Shown: positions 30,686 to 39,724, counted from the stretch's first letter. The stretch is DNA of 41,863 bases from Alphaproteobacteria bacterium (GCA_013288305.1 JABDCD010000006.1:1-41863), one strand, 5' to 3'. The notes: generated by a model from the letters alone, not told the origin. Made by a program: numbers and translations.

Positions 30686-32142
30686 CGCAGGCGATGGGCG
30701 ACATACATCTTTCAAGCTATACGGCGCTGATGCCGGAGTTGTATCTCGGCACGGCGGCGCTGATTCTGTTGCTCTATTGCGTGTACAACAATCCGCGCGC
30801 CAATGGCGCGCTGTTGTTTCTGGGATTGCTGGTTCTGGGCATCGCCGCTATTCTCATCCATCATGCTTTCGGCGGAACGCGGCTGGTCATGAACGGCATG
30901 TTCATTACCGATAGTTTTTCCGTGCTGGTCAAATATCTGCTGCTGCTGGCCGGGGCGCTGGCGTTGCTGCTGTCCGCGGGCTGGCTTAAGGAAGAGGGCA
31001 GGCCGTTCGAATTCGTATTGCTGATGCTGCTTTCGCTGTTGGGCATGATGCTGATGGTATCCGCTGCCGATCTGCTGGCACTGTACCTGGCGCTGGAAAT
31101 GTCGAGCCTGGCGCTGTACGTGCTGGCATCATTCGCGCGCGACGATGCAAAATCGAGCGAGGCCGGCCTCAAATATTTCGTCCTCGGCGCATTGGCGTCG
31201 GGCATGTTGCTGTTCGGCATATCGCTGGTGTATGGCTTCGCCGGGACGACCAGTTTCCAGAGTCTTTCCGAGCTTTTTACCACCGCGGGTGCTGCGGTTT
31301 CGCGCGGCGTCATCGTAGGCCTTATCCTGATACTCATCGGTTTTTGTTTCAAGGTTTCGGCGGCGCCGTTCCATATGTGGACGCCCGACGTCTATGAAGG
31401 CGCGCCGACGCCGGTGACGGCATTCTTTGCCACCGCGCCCAAGCTGGCCGCCTTTGCCCTGCTGGCGCGCTTGTTGTCGCAGCCGTTCGGCGCGCTGGCG
31501 GGGCAGTGGCAGCAGGTTATCATTTTTGTCTCTGTCGCTTCGATGATCGTCGGCGCATTGGCCGCCATCATGCAGACCAACATCAAGCGGCTGCTGGCTT
31601 ATAGCTCGATCGGCCATGCCGGGTTTATGCTGATGGGGCTGGCGGCGGCCAATACGGCAGGCGTGCAGGCGCTGCTGATTTATTTGGGCGTGTATATTTT
31701 TATGAGCGCCGGGGCGTTCGGCTGCGTACTGCTGATGCGCCGCCATGGGCAGTATGTCGAGGAGATAAAGGATTTGTCCGGCCTGGCGCAAACCAACCCG
31801 CTGGGGGCGTTGGTGTTTGCCATCTTCATGTTTTCCATGGCAGGCATCCCGCCGCTGGCCGGGTTTTTCGGCAAGCTGTACGTGATATGGGCGGCGGTAG
31901 GCGCGGGATTGGCGTGGCTCGCTGTCATTGGCGTCATCACCAGCGTCATCAGCGGTTTTTATTATATCAAGATCGTCAAGATCATGTATTTCGATGAACC
32001 GGCGCAACCGTTCGATGCCGCTTCGCCGCTTCCGCTGCGCGTTGCCATTGCCATCAGCGCCGCCGTCACGCTATTATTCTTTACCGTCCCGACGCCGCTC
32101 ATCACGCAGACGAAAATGGCGGCGGAGGCACTTTTGAAATAA
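30682..32142 (+). CDS. nuoN: NADH-quinone oxidoreductase subunit N
   Basis: DLLALYLALEMSSLALYVLASFARDDAKSSEAGLKYFVLGALASGMLLFG...APFHMWTPDVYEGAPTPVTAFFATAPK. Confidence 0.97.
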   Translation: MTQAMGDIHLSSYTALMPELYLGTAALILLLYCVYNNPRANGALLFLGLLVLGIAAILIHHAFGGTRLVMNGMFITDSFSVLVKYLLLLAGALALLLSAGWLKEEGRPFEFVLLMLLSLLGMMLMVSAADLLALYLALEMSSLALYVLASFARDDAKSSEAGLKYFVLGALASGMLLFGISLVYGFAGTTSFQSLSELFTTAGAAVSRGVIVGLILILIGFCFKVSAAPFHMWTPDVYEGAPTPVTAFFATAPKLAAFALLARLLSQPFGALAGQWQQVIIFVSVASMIVGALAAIMQTNIKRLLAYSSIGHAGFMLMGLAAANTAGVQALLIYLGVYIFMSAGAFGCVLLMRRHGQYVEEIKDLSGLAQTNPLGALVFAIFMFSMAGIPPLAGFFGKLYVIWAAVGAGLAWLAVIGVITSVISGFYYIKIVKIMYFDEPAQPFDAASPLPLRVAIAISAAVTLLFFTVPTPLITQTKMAAEALLK

Positions 32143-32143
32143 T

Positions 32144-32923
32144 ATGGCCAGAAAACATAAAAATAATTCCAACCTGCTCAACGATTATCACCTGTTGTCG
32201 TTCGACGCGCTGGATTCGACCAACGAGGAAGCCAAACGCCTGGCCAGGAACGGCGGCAGCAACGGCGCGGTGATCTGGGCGAAACGCCAGACCGAGGGCA
32301 AAGGGCGCATGGGGCGCGCCTGGGTGTCGTCGGAGGGCAATCTGTTTGTGTCCGTATTGTTGCAGCCGGAAAAACCGTTGCCGGAGTTGTGCCAGCTTTC
32401 CTTTGTGGCAGCAGTGGCGGCGATCGAGGCGCTGGAAGCGCTGCTGTCCGATCCCACTCATCTCAAATGCAAATGGCCGAACGATATTCTCCTTGGCGAC
32501 CGCAAGCTGGGCGGCATTTTATTGGAATCATTCCGGGACGGGAATGAAAAATCATGGGTGGTGGTCGGGCTGGGCATCAATGTCGATAGTTTTCCGCCGC
32601 GCACCGAATTTCCGGCTACCTGCCTCAAGGATGCGGGCGTCGAACTGGTCAGCGCCAAGATTATCCTGTCGCGCTTCATCCATCATTTCATCGAGCGCTA
32701 CAACGAATGGAACATCAAGGGATTCGCGCCCGTGCGCAAGCGCTGGACGCAGTCGGCGTGGGGCATGGAGCAACGATTGTGCGCGCGGCTGCCCGAGGGA
32801 AATATCGAGGGCATCGCCCAGGGCATTGACGCCGACGGCAGCTTGTTGCTGAAGCTTGATAACGGCAAAAGACAGCAGGTACATGCCGGGGATGTGTTTC
32901 CGGTCGAGGCGGTGGGGGCGTGA
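32144..32923 (+). CDS. birA: Biotin--[acetyl-CoA-carboxylase] ligase (no HTH domain)
   Basis: DSTNEEAKRLARNGGSNGAVIWAKRQTEGKGRMGRAWVSSEGNLFVSVLL...LKCKWPNDILLGDRKLGGILLES...VVVGLGINV. Confidence 0.96.
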   Translation: MARKHKNNSNLLNDYHLLSFDALDSTNEEAKRLARNGGSNGAVIWAKRQTEGKGRMGRAWVSSEGNLFVSVLLQPEKPLPELCQLSFVAAVAAIEALEALLSDPTHLKCKWPNDILLGDRKLGGILLESFRDGNEKSWVVVGLGINVDSFPPRTEFPATCLKDAGVELVSAKIILSRFIHHFIERYNEWNIKGFAPVRKRWTQSAWGMEQRLCARLPEGNIEGIAQGIDADGSLLLKLDNGKRQQVHAGDVFPVEAVGA

Positions 32924-32928
32924 AAATA

Positions 32929-33003
32929 GTCATGGGTCATTGGTCCCTGGTCATGAGTAAAAACTATCCAGAAACCCATGACCCATGACCAACAACCCAT
33001 GAC
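32929..33003 (+). repeat. Heptad hairpin HH4 (birA-coaX intergenic)
   Basis: gtcatgggtcattggtccctggtcatgagt (32929-32958) / acccatgacccatgaccaacaacccatgac (32974-33003); CCCATGA/CCCATGA/CCAACAA/CCCATGA; 24/30 positions pair. Confidence 0.9.
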
Positions 33004-33023
33004 CTGATTATGGTAAAACTATT

Positions 33024-33797
33024 ATGCTTTTAGTGATCGATGCCGGAAATACCAACGTCGTATTTGCTGTGTTCGACGGCGAAGTGCTGAAGGGGCAATG
33101 GCGCATCCATACCGACGCGCGGCGCACCGCCGATGAATATGGCGTGTGGCTGACGCAGGTGATGGAACATGGCGGAATTTCACCAGAAAAAATCAAAGGC
33201 GCAATCCTGGCCTCTGTCGTGCCGCAGGCATTGTTCGATTTGCGGCAGCTGGCCAGGCGCTATTTCCATACCGAATTGCTGGTCATCGGCGATCCTCGCT
33301 TAAAAATAAAAACCGGCATCGGCGTGAAAATCGATAACCCGGCGGAGATCGGCGCGGATAGGTTAGTCAACGCGGCGGCGGCTTGGAAGCGTTATAAACA
33401 GGCGCTGATCGTCGTCGATTTCGGCACGGCGACGACGTTCGATATCGTCAGTGGCGAGGGCGATTATATCGGCGGCATCATCGCGCCGGGCGTCAATTTG
33501 TCGCTCGATGCGCTGCAGCGAGCCGCCGCCAAGCTGCCCAACGTCGCCATCCAGCCGCCGGCGAAAGTTATCGGCACCAATACGGTGGGCGCCATGCAAT
33601 CGGGCATTTATTATGGGTATGTGGGGCTGGTGGAGGGGATTGTGGCGCGCATCAAGAAAGAATATGGAAAGTCGATGAAAGTCATTGCTACTGGCGGGCT
33701 TTCCCCCTTATATGCCAAAGCCTGCGCGGCCATCGAAGCGCTCGAGCCGGATTTGACCATCTGGGGACTGAAAGAAATTTTTGAGATGAATAAGTAA
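33024..33797 (+). CDS. coaX: Type III pantothenate kinase
   Basis: MLLVIDAGNTNVVFAVFDGEVLKGQWRIHTD...VVDFGTATTFDIVSGEGDYIGGIIAPGVNLSLDAL. Confidence 0.97.
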   Translation: MLLVIDAGNTNVVFAVFDGEVLKGQWRIHTDARRTADEYGVWLTQVMEHGGISPEKIKGAILASVVPQALFDLRQLARRYFHTELLVIGDPRLKIKTGIGVKIDNPAEIGADRLVNAAAAWKRYKQALIVVDFGTATTFDIVSGEGDYIGGIIAPGVNLSLDALQRAAAKLPNVAIQPPAKVIGTNTVGAMQSGIYYGYVGLVEGIVARIKKEYGKSMKVIATGGLSPLYAKACAAIEALEPDLTIWGLKEIFEMNK

Positions 33798-35458
33798 TGA
33801 CCTTCGATTTTTCCAAATACCGCGATGAATTGCTGTTCGTGCCGCTGGGCGGGAGCAATGAGATCGGGATGAATCTCAATCTCTACCAGCTCGGCGGCAA
33901 ATGGCTGATGGTGGATTGCGGCATCGGGTTTGCCAATGATTCGCTGCCGGGCGTTGAGATTATCGTGCCGGATATTTCCTTCCTCGCCGAGATCAAAAAG
34001 AACTTGTTGGCGCTGGTGCTTACCCATGCGCATGAGGATCATCTGGGCGCGGTGCCGTATCTGTGGCGCGAGTTCGAGTGCCCGATTTACGCAACGCCGT
34101 TCACCGCCGCTTTCTTAAGCCACAAGCTGGCGGAGATGGGGCCGGGGACCAAACCGAAAGTCACGGCCATGAAACCGGGCAGTTCCGTCGAGATCGGGCC
34201 CTTCGCGCTGGAGCTGATCGAGTTGACGCATTCGATTCCCGAAATGCAGGCGGTGGCGATTACCACATCCAAAGGCGTCGTCATGCACACCGGCGACTGG
34301 AAATTCGATGCCGACCCGCTGATCGGCCCGGTTTCCGATTACGAGGCGCTCAAAAAATACGGCGACGGCAAAGTGCTGGCCATGGTCTGCGATTCGACCA
34401 ATGTATTTGTCGAAGGCGAATCGGGATCGGAAGCGGAGGTGCGCGAGCATCTGGTGAAACTCATCGGTGAGTGCAGGCATCGCGCCGTGGTGACGACGTT
34501 CGCCTCCAACCTGGCGCGCGTGGCGACCATTATCCAGGCAGCGAAGGATGCCGGGCGCGTCGTGGCGCTGGCCGGGCGGTCGCTGCACCGCGTCGTCGCG
34601 GCGGCGAAGGAAAGCGGCTACTTGAGCAACGACGCTGAGTTCATCAACGAGCGCGAGGTCATGAATATTCCCAAGCAGGACGTGCTGGTGCTGTGCACCG
34701 GCTGCCAGGGCGAGCCGCGCGCGGCGCTGACGCGCATTTCGCGGGGGGAACATCCCAACATCCGCCTCACGCCCGGCGACACGGTGATTTTTTCATCGCG
34801 CAAAATTCCCGGCAATGAGATGAAAATCAACGGCATCCATAACCGGCTGGTGCAAAGCCGCGTCGAGGTCATGACCGAGAAGGATCATTTTATCCACGTC
34901 TCCGGCCACCCGGCGCGCGGGGAACTGGCGCGCATGTATGAGATGGTGCGCCCGCGCATCGCTGTGCCGACGCATGGAGAGCCACGGCATTTGCATGAAC
35001 ATGCCAGGCTGGCGAAATCGCTGGGCGTTGCCGAGACGGTGGAGGCTTATAACGGCGCAGTGGTGTTGCTGGCGCAGGGCGAGGCCAGCGTCATCGGCAA
35101 GGTTCCGGCGGGATACATCGCCATCGACGGAACGTCGATGATTTCCACCGACAGCGAAGTCATCCGGATGCGGCGCAAATTGCGCGATGACGGCGGGCTG
35201 TTCGTCAGCGTCGTTCTGACCAAAAACGGGGAATTGGCGGCGGATGTGCGGCTTGCCGCGCCCGGCCTGCTCGATGCCAAGGAGGATAAGGAATTGCTCG
35301 ATGAATGGGCCGCCGAAGCGACGCACATCCTCAAGAGCGCCAAGGGACGGGCATCCGACGAGCAGGTGAAAGAGCAATTGCGCCTGGCTTTACGCAAGAT
35401 CATCAAGCAGGAACTCGATAAGAAACCGGTGATCGAGGTGCATGTGGTGAGGGTTTAG
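33797..35458 (+). CDS. rnj: Ribonuclease J
   Basis: FVPLGGSNEIGMNLNLY...LTHAHEDHLGAVPYLW...HTGDWKFD...CTGCQGEPRAALTRIS...HVSGHPARGELARMYEMVRPRIAVPTHGEPRHL. Confidence 0.96.
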   Translation: MTFDFSKYRDELLFVPLGGSNEIGMNLNLYQLGGKWLMVDCGIGFANDSLPGVEIIVPDISFLAEIKKNLLALVLTHAHEDHLGAVPYLWREFECPIYATPFTAAFLSHKLAEMGPGTKPKVTAMKPGSSVEIGPFALELIELTHSIPEMQAVAITTSKGVVMHTGDWKFDADPLIGPVSDYEALKKYGDGKVLAMVCDSTNVFVEGESGSEAEVREHLVKLIGECRHRAVVTTFASNLARVATIIQAAKDAGRVVALAGRSLHRVVAAAKESGYLSNDAEFINEREVMNIPKQDVLVLCTGCQGEPRAALTRISRGEHPNIRLTPGDTVIFSSRKIPGNEMKINGIHNRLVQSRVEVMTEKDHFIHVSGHPARGELARMYEMVRPRIAVPTHGEPRHLHEHARLAKSLGVAETVEAYNGAVVLLAQGEASVIGKVPAGYIAIDGTSMISTDSEVIRMRRKLRDDGGLFVSVVLTKNGELAADVRLAAPGLLDAKEDKELLDEWAAEATHILKSAKGRASDEQVKEQLRLALRKIIKQELDKKPVIEVHVVRV

Positions 35459-35466
35459 CCATCGCC

Positions 35467-35492
35467 GTCATTCCCGCGTGCGCGGGGATGAC
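35467..35492 (+). repeat. Minimal GTCAT...ATGAC palindrome after rnj
   Basis: GTCATTCCCGCGTGCGCGGGGATGAC. Confidence 0.7.
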
Positions 35493-35568
35493 AAGAAAAA
35501 GGCACCTACATTTATCACTGTAAGCCTGCCCGGAATATCCCGGAAGAGGGTATTTTAAATAAAATGCG

Positions 35569-36087
35569 CTACGAATGCAGCCTCTGTCCGGCGTCCATAG
35601 TAGGCTGCAAAGCTTTTGCAGCTTCCCGTTTGGCGTGCATCTCGCGCCAATGGGTGGTTTCCTGAGCGGCGGCGCGTTGATTCTCGATGGCCATGCCCTG
35701 CACCACCGCCACCTTGACGGCGTTCATGGCCTGTTCCGCAGGCACCATGTTACCTTCTGTTTCGCGGCTTCTGACGACGCCGGTGACGGCTCCGGCCATA
35801 CCTCCCATCGTGCTAAAAGCACTGCCAAGTGTACTTGCGCCAAGAATAGCGCCTGCTGCGGGTGCACCTAAATCCATGAGTGCCGCAGCAGCCTCGCTTC
35901 CGTGTGTACTCAGGGCTGCCATTACGGCTTCACCGGCGCCGGGGACGAAAGCCGATAAGAGTCCGCCTATGATTCCACCGGCGACAATGCCTATGATACC
36001 GCCGGCAATCGCGCCTTTGATATATCCCTTGATACCTTCCCACATCGAACGCAGAAAAGAAGGTTTAGCGGGTTTTTCCATTGCCAT
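35569..36087 (-). CDS. Hypothetical glycine-rich membrane-like protein
   Basis: FLRSMWEGIKGYIKGAIAGGIIGIVAGGIIGGLLSAFVPGAGEAV; third or fourth gene of a minus-strand block. Confidence 0.7.
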   Translation of the reverse strand: MAMEKPAKPSFLRSMWEGIKGYIKGAIAGGIIGIVAGGIIGGLLSAFVPGAGEAVMAALSTHGSEAAAALMDLGAPAAGAILGASTLGSAFSTMGGMAGAVTGVVRSRETEGNMVPAEQAMNAVKVAVVQGMAIENQRAAAQETTHWREMHAKREAAKALQPTMDAGQRLHS

Positions 36088-36122
36088 AATCAGTCTCCTG
36101 TTAAATTATCAATGTTATTTTC

Positions 36123-36458
36123 CTATAGTTTAGGTCCTTGCGGGTTGGCCGGATTTCGCGGCAAGTTTAAATTTGCTTGCGGCCCTGCCGGATCGGAAGA
36201 TGCCGGAGGAACGGATATGCCTTTGGGCAATATCGCGTCCAATCCTATCCCCAATGCCGTACCAATTCCTGTAAATTTCAATCCCTCTGCAATAAGCTCG
36301 TTTTTATTATATTTATCTTCTACGTGAAGGATATCCCAATCTTTGCCAAATGCCTTACCCAGCGCCCACGAGCCGCTAAACACGACAGTGGTTGAGACAA
36401 AAGAATCCTTGGCTTTTCCCCATACGTATTTCACTTTTTCCCACATCCATGAAAACAT
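36123..36458 (-). CDS. Hypothetical small protein
   Basis: MFSWMWEKVKYVWGKAKDSFVSTTVVFSGSWALGKAFGKDWDILHVEDKYNKNELIAEGLKFTGIG; spaced tightly with neighbours. Confidence 0.6.
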   Translation of the reverse strand: MFSWMWEKVKYVWGKAKDSFVSTTVVFSGSWALGKAFGKDWDILHVEDKYNKNELIAEGLKFTGIGTALGIGLDAILPKGISVPPASSDPAGPQANLNLPRNPANPQGPKL

Positions 36459-36461
36459 ACG

Positions 36462-37205
36462 CTATCCTGTCTGCAGTTGATTGTTGCCGTTCATATTCCG
36501 CGCGCGCCGTTTCAATTCGGCGACCTGCCATCCGTTCGGCGGTACGTCATTGGTGGCGGATTTCAGTGCAGTTTCCGCTTGCGTATGGACTTTATCCTGT
36601 AGCGTCGGCTGTTTCGCCTGCGCCCGTTCCTGGGGTATGGCATTGGCGGCGGCCTTTGCCGGAGTTTCTACTTGCTGCGCCGGGGCATTGTTCTGCGGCC
36701 CCTGCTCTTTTTCCTGCACGCGTCCTTGCCGGCGGCTGATCTCATATTGTTTTGCCAATTCTTCTGCCTGGGCGAGGGAGATTCTGCCCGGCTCCTTGTT
36801 CATTTCGACTACCGCGCCCAGTGTGCCGCCGGCGGCAAGCGTCACCGCGCCCCAGCCACTAGAATGAGTCAGGAACTGGAGCGCTTTCCAGAATCCTATC
36901 ATGATGCCTTTCTCGACCGTGGCAGTCGCCGGGCCAATAGTAATTTCTCCCAGCGAAGCGCCGAAGCCGAACATAAGCGCCGTAACTGCCAGCACTACCC
37001 CCGCCGTTATCAGCAATCCCTTGCCGAAACCGCTGGCGCCCACCTGCAACATGCCGCGCCAAATCTTGCCGCCGGCATATTTGAGGCCGTCATTGTATTT
37101 GCGCTCGACGAGTTCCCCGAGATCTTCGCGTTCTACCTGGCCCGCCGGTTTTGCCGTGCGGACATAGGCCTTCTCCTGAGCCACTATTGCGTTGACATCG
37201 GCCAC
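36462..37205 (-). CDS. Hypothetical membrane-like protein with Q/A-rich C-terminus
   Basis: GFGKGLLITAGVVLAVTALMFGFGASLG hydrophobic segment; antisense ORFs on this stretch have no family signature. Confidence 0.7.
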   Translation of the reverse strand: MADVNAIVAQEKAYVRTAKPAGQVEREDLGELVERKYNDGLKYAGGKIWRGMLQVGASGFGKGLLITAGVVLAVTALMFGFGASLGEITIGPATATVEKGIMIGFWKALQFLTHSSGWGAVTLAAGGTLGAVVEMNKEPGRISLAQAEELAKQYEISRRQGRVQEKEQGPQNNAPAQQVETPAKAAANAIPQERAQAKQPTLQDKVHTQAETALKSATNDVPPNGWQVAELKRRARNMNGNNQLQTG

Positions 37206-37264
37206 GTTACATCACCTCTATGTTACCCATAAGTAGAGTCTAACAGATTCTACGTCATTGTAAT

Positions 37265-37282
37265 GTTAAGCTTTTATGACAA
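37265..37282 (-). promoter_or_regulatory. Pho-box-like motif, box 3
   Basis: Minus strand TTGTCAT-AAAA-GCTTAAC; 59 bp from the ATG at 37205. Confidence 0.45.
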
Positions 37283-37286
37283 TGAC

Positions 37287-38249
37287 CTATTGGCGCATGG
37301 TCTTGGACGGATCCATGCTGAGGAGTGCCAGTTTGGCGGCGGCCAGCCTCTCGCGATGATAGGTGTCGGAGGAGGGATAATCAGCCATGTCGGGAGGATA
37401 GACGACGGTGACGATGGAGGTATTTGCTGATTTTCCTTGTTTATCAACTAATTGTTCAGGCTTCCGGTCGCGGCCTTCGCCCCGGGCGAAAATGCCTTTG
37501 AACCATAGATCCGTTTTATCGAAAATCCGGCGGAATACGTCGCGGTTGATGCCGAAGCTGGCGCCGAACAATCCCATGGAGGTGATGACGGCGGCAGTGC
37601 TGGCTTTTAACAGCGGTTCCGCCGCGCCCATAAACCGTAGCAGATGTTCCGCCGTCCCGCCGAATGCCAGCAGCGCCCCGGCGGCAAGCCCGGTGATAAG
37701 GCCGACAGCCGCCACTTTCCAGAATATCCATGAACCGCTTCCCCCGGCATGATTGCCGATATGGGTGGTGCGGTGGGCGGCCTCGTCTTCCGAAGCCTCG
37801 GCATAGGGAGATTCGGCGATTGCGGCAGCTTTTTTGCCGGAAATCATGGCCTTGAGTTCGCCAAGCTCGCGCTTGATTTCAGCGAATTTGCCGTTTTCAA
37901 ACGCTTTCATGCGCTGTTCCTGTTTTTCGGCGACGGCGGCATTGGAGCCGACGATTTTCCCGATATCGTTGAATTCATGCGCCCCGTAAAGCAGGCCGGC
38001 CGCAGCGAATCCGGCGACGATGGGCAGGGCGGCGGTCGCGACGGCCAAGCCGGTGAAAATCAACACGGCGGCCGTTGCCAGGCCTATGGCCGTTCCCACT
38101 CCGGTATAGGCAATCGCCCCGCCCAGATAGCCCTTGACGCCGCCCTTATAGGATTCCCACCACGATTCGTGGTAATAGGGCCCCTCGTCGGTTTCGGGAT
38201 GGCCGTTTTGGATAGCCTGTTGAATTTTAATGTGTTCCTCGGTGTCCAT
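37287..38249 (-). CDS. Hypothetical membrane-like protein
   Basis: ESWWESYKGGVKGYLGGAIAYTGVGTAIGLATAAVLIFTGLAVATAALPIVAGFAAAGLLYGAH; second hydrophobic region near residue 170. Confidence 0.75.
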   Translation of the reverse strand: MDTEEHIKIQQAIQNGHPETDEGPYYHESWWESYKGGVKGYLGGAIAYTGVGTAIGLATAAVLIFTGLAVATAALPIVAGFAAAGLLYGAHEFNDIGKIVGSNAAVAEKQEQRMKAFENGKFAEIKRELGELKAMISGKKAAAIAESPYAEASEDEAAHRTTHIGNHAGGSGSWIFWKVAAVGLITGLAAGALLAFGGTAEHLLRFMGAAEPLLKASTAAVITSMGLFGASFGINRDVFRRIFDKTDLWFKGIFARGEGRDRKPEQLVDKQGKSANTSIVTVVYPPDMADYPSSDTYHRERLAAAKLALLSMDPSKTMRQ

Positions 38250-38310
38250 GATTGCGTGACAGTTTATGACATGTTATAGGATTATCTTACCCGATTTTGC
38301 GGCGGGAAAA

Positions 38311-38328
38311 ATGAAACTTTTGTGACAA
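38311..38328 (-). promoter_or_regulatory. Pho-box-like direct repeat, box 4
   Basis: Minus strand TTGTCAC-AAAA-GTTTCAT; 61 bp from the ATG at 38249. A second TGTCATAAACTGTCAC lies nearer the start codon. Confidence 0.55.
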
Positions 38329-38352
38329 ATATCGCTTTTGGGGAGAAATAGG

Positions 38353-38751
38353 ATGATAGGACGCTTAAATCATGTCGCCATCGCTGTGCCGGACCTGGCG
38401 GCGGCTGTGGCCATGTACCGCGACGTGTTGGGCGCGGAGGTTTCGGCGCCGCAGGCGGTGTCTGAGCATGGGGTGACGGTGGTATTCGTCAACCTGCCCA
38501 ATACCAAGATCGAATTGCTGCACCCGCTGGGCGCGGATTCCCCGATTGCCGGGTTTCTCGCCAAAAATACCTCCGGCGGCATCCATCATGTTTGCTACGA
38601 AGTGGCGGACATCAAGGCAGCGCGCGACAAGCTGGTGAAAAGCGGCGCGCGCGTGCTGGGCGACATAAAAACCGGCGCGCACGGCAAGCCGGTGCTGTTC
38701 CTCCATCCCAAGGATTTCTACGGGACGTTGGTGGAGTTGGAGGAAGTCTGA
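38353..38751 (+). CDS. mce: Methylmalonyl-CoA epimerase
   Basis: MIGRLNHVAIAVPDLAAAVAMYRDVLGAEVS...HPLGADSPIAGFLAKNTSGGIHHVCYEV..FLHPKDFYGTLVELEEV. Confidence 0.95.
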   Translation: MIGRLNHVAIAVPDLAAAVAMYRDVLGAEVSAPQAVSEHGVTVVFVNLPNTKIELLHPLGADSPIAGFLAKNTSGGIHHVCYEVADIKAARDKLVKSGARVLGDIKTGAHGKPVLFLHPKDFYGTLVELEEV

Positions 38752-38753
38752 AT

Positions 38754-39539
38754 ATGTTAGATATTTCAGGAACGCCGGAAGAAAAAATACGGAAATTTTA
38801 TGATTTTACGTCAATTAAAAGTCCGAATGAGATAAATTCAATTGCCAACGAAATATATAAAATAGATACGCAGACATTGAATCGAACATTAGACAATGCG
38901 CGGTATGTCGCATCAGAGCTATTGCTTGATCGCGCAAAAGCAAAAAGTTTTCTGCAATTCTCAGATGTGAATCAAATTCAAACCCTGTTTTTTCTTACCG
39001 CCGCCGGAGCGCAACTGGCAGCAGAAGCCACGGGCAGCAAGGCTTCTGTTGGTGAATTTTTTGTGGATGATAACATAACAGCAATGTTAATGCCTAACTA
39101 TGCTTATGTGAGGCCTAATACCAAACACGATCCCAACAATATTTTGGTTTCAATGCCGTGGGTTATGGCTTTTTGTGAGAGTATGTACGAGGCTGCTTCG
39201 GCCACGGCTACCCAGACAAAGCAAAAGCGATTTCGCAAATATATTGGTCGTTGCATAGAAGGGGGCGCTGAGGAATCTTACCATGCTTACCAATTCGATG
39301 ATCCTGTCAAATGGGCCGAGTTAAAGCCGCAACTGCAAAAGAGATATGGGGAAGACTGGCAGCTTGAAAGAAGTAGTCAATATGAAACGGCGGCAAAGAA
39401 AACCCGCAATGCTGCTGCATTAAAAAAATTTTACGCTGAAGATCCGCTCGAAATTGATTCTGCCAAATTCCAGAAATCCATAAAGCATCGTATTGAGGCG
39501 ATGGTGAGTAAGTTTCTATCACCGACTTTGAGGCGATAA
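38754..39539 (+). CDS. Hypothetical AT-rich ORF between mce and DUF1467 gene
   Basis: 261 aa from ATG 38754 (MLDISGTPEEKIRKFYDFTSIKSPNEINSIANEIYKID...). Confidence 0.7.
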   Translation: MLDISGTPEEKIRKFYDFTSIKSPNEINSIANEIYKIDTQTLNRTLDNARYVASELLLDRAKAKSFLQFSDVNQIQTLFFLTAAGAQLAAEATGSKASVGEFFVDDNITAMLMPNYAYVRPNTKHDPNNILVSMPWVMAFCESMYEAASATATQTKQKRFRKYIGRCIEGGAEESYHAYQFDDPVKWAELKPQLQKRYGEDWQLERSSQYETAAKKTRNAAALKKFYAEDPLEIDSAKFQKSIKHRIEAMVSKFLSPTLRR

Positions 39540-39724
39540 TGTCCCCCTCCTTCGCTTTCTTCACCTTTCTCATCACCTGGTGCATCACCATATTTCTGGT
39601 CATCCCGTTCCGTCTGACGGTCAGGCGCGCGCTCTTGTGGAATACGCTGCTGGCGGCAATAGTGACGCTGGCGATTTGCCTGGTGCTTAAAAGCGGGCTT
39701 GTGCCGTTGCGCGATGTCTATTAA
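39539..39724 (+). CDS. DUF1467 family small membrane protein
   Basis: FLITWCITIFLVIPFRLTVRRALLWNTLLAAIVTLAICLVLKSGLVPLRDVY, located before proS as is common in alphaproteobacteria. Confidence 0.8.
   Translation: MSPSFAFFTFLITWCITIFLVIPFRLTVRRALLWNTLLAAIVTLAICLVLKSGLVPLRDVY

Noticed and set aside
31129-32007. 292-aa minus-strand ORF opposite nuoN
   Set aside because: Antisense artefact in a GC-rich gene; His/Arg/Gln-rich composition.
35467-35492. Hairpin after rnj as an intrinsic terminator
   Set aside because: No downstream T run on the + strand (followed by aagaaaaagg); better explained as a minimal GTCAT...ATGAC repeat.
36672-37232. 186-aa + strand ORF in the unknown-protein block
   Set aside because: The minus-strand ORF 36462-37205 has a coherent hydrophobic segment, spacing and upstream box; the + ORF lacks these.
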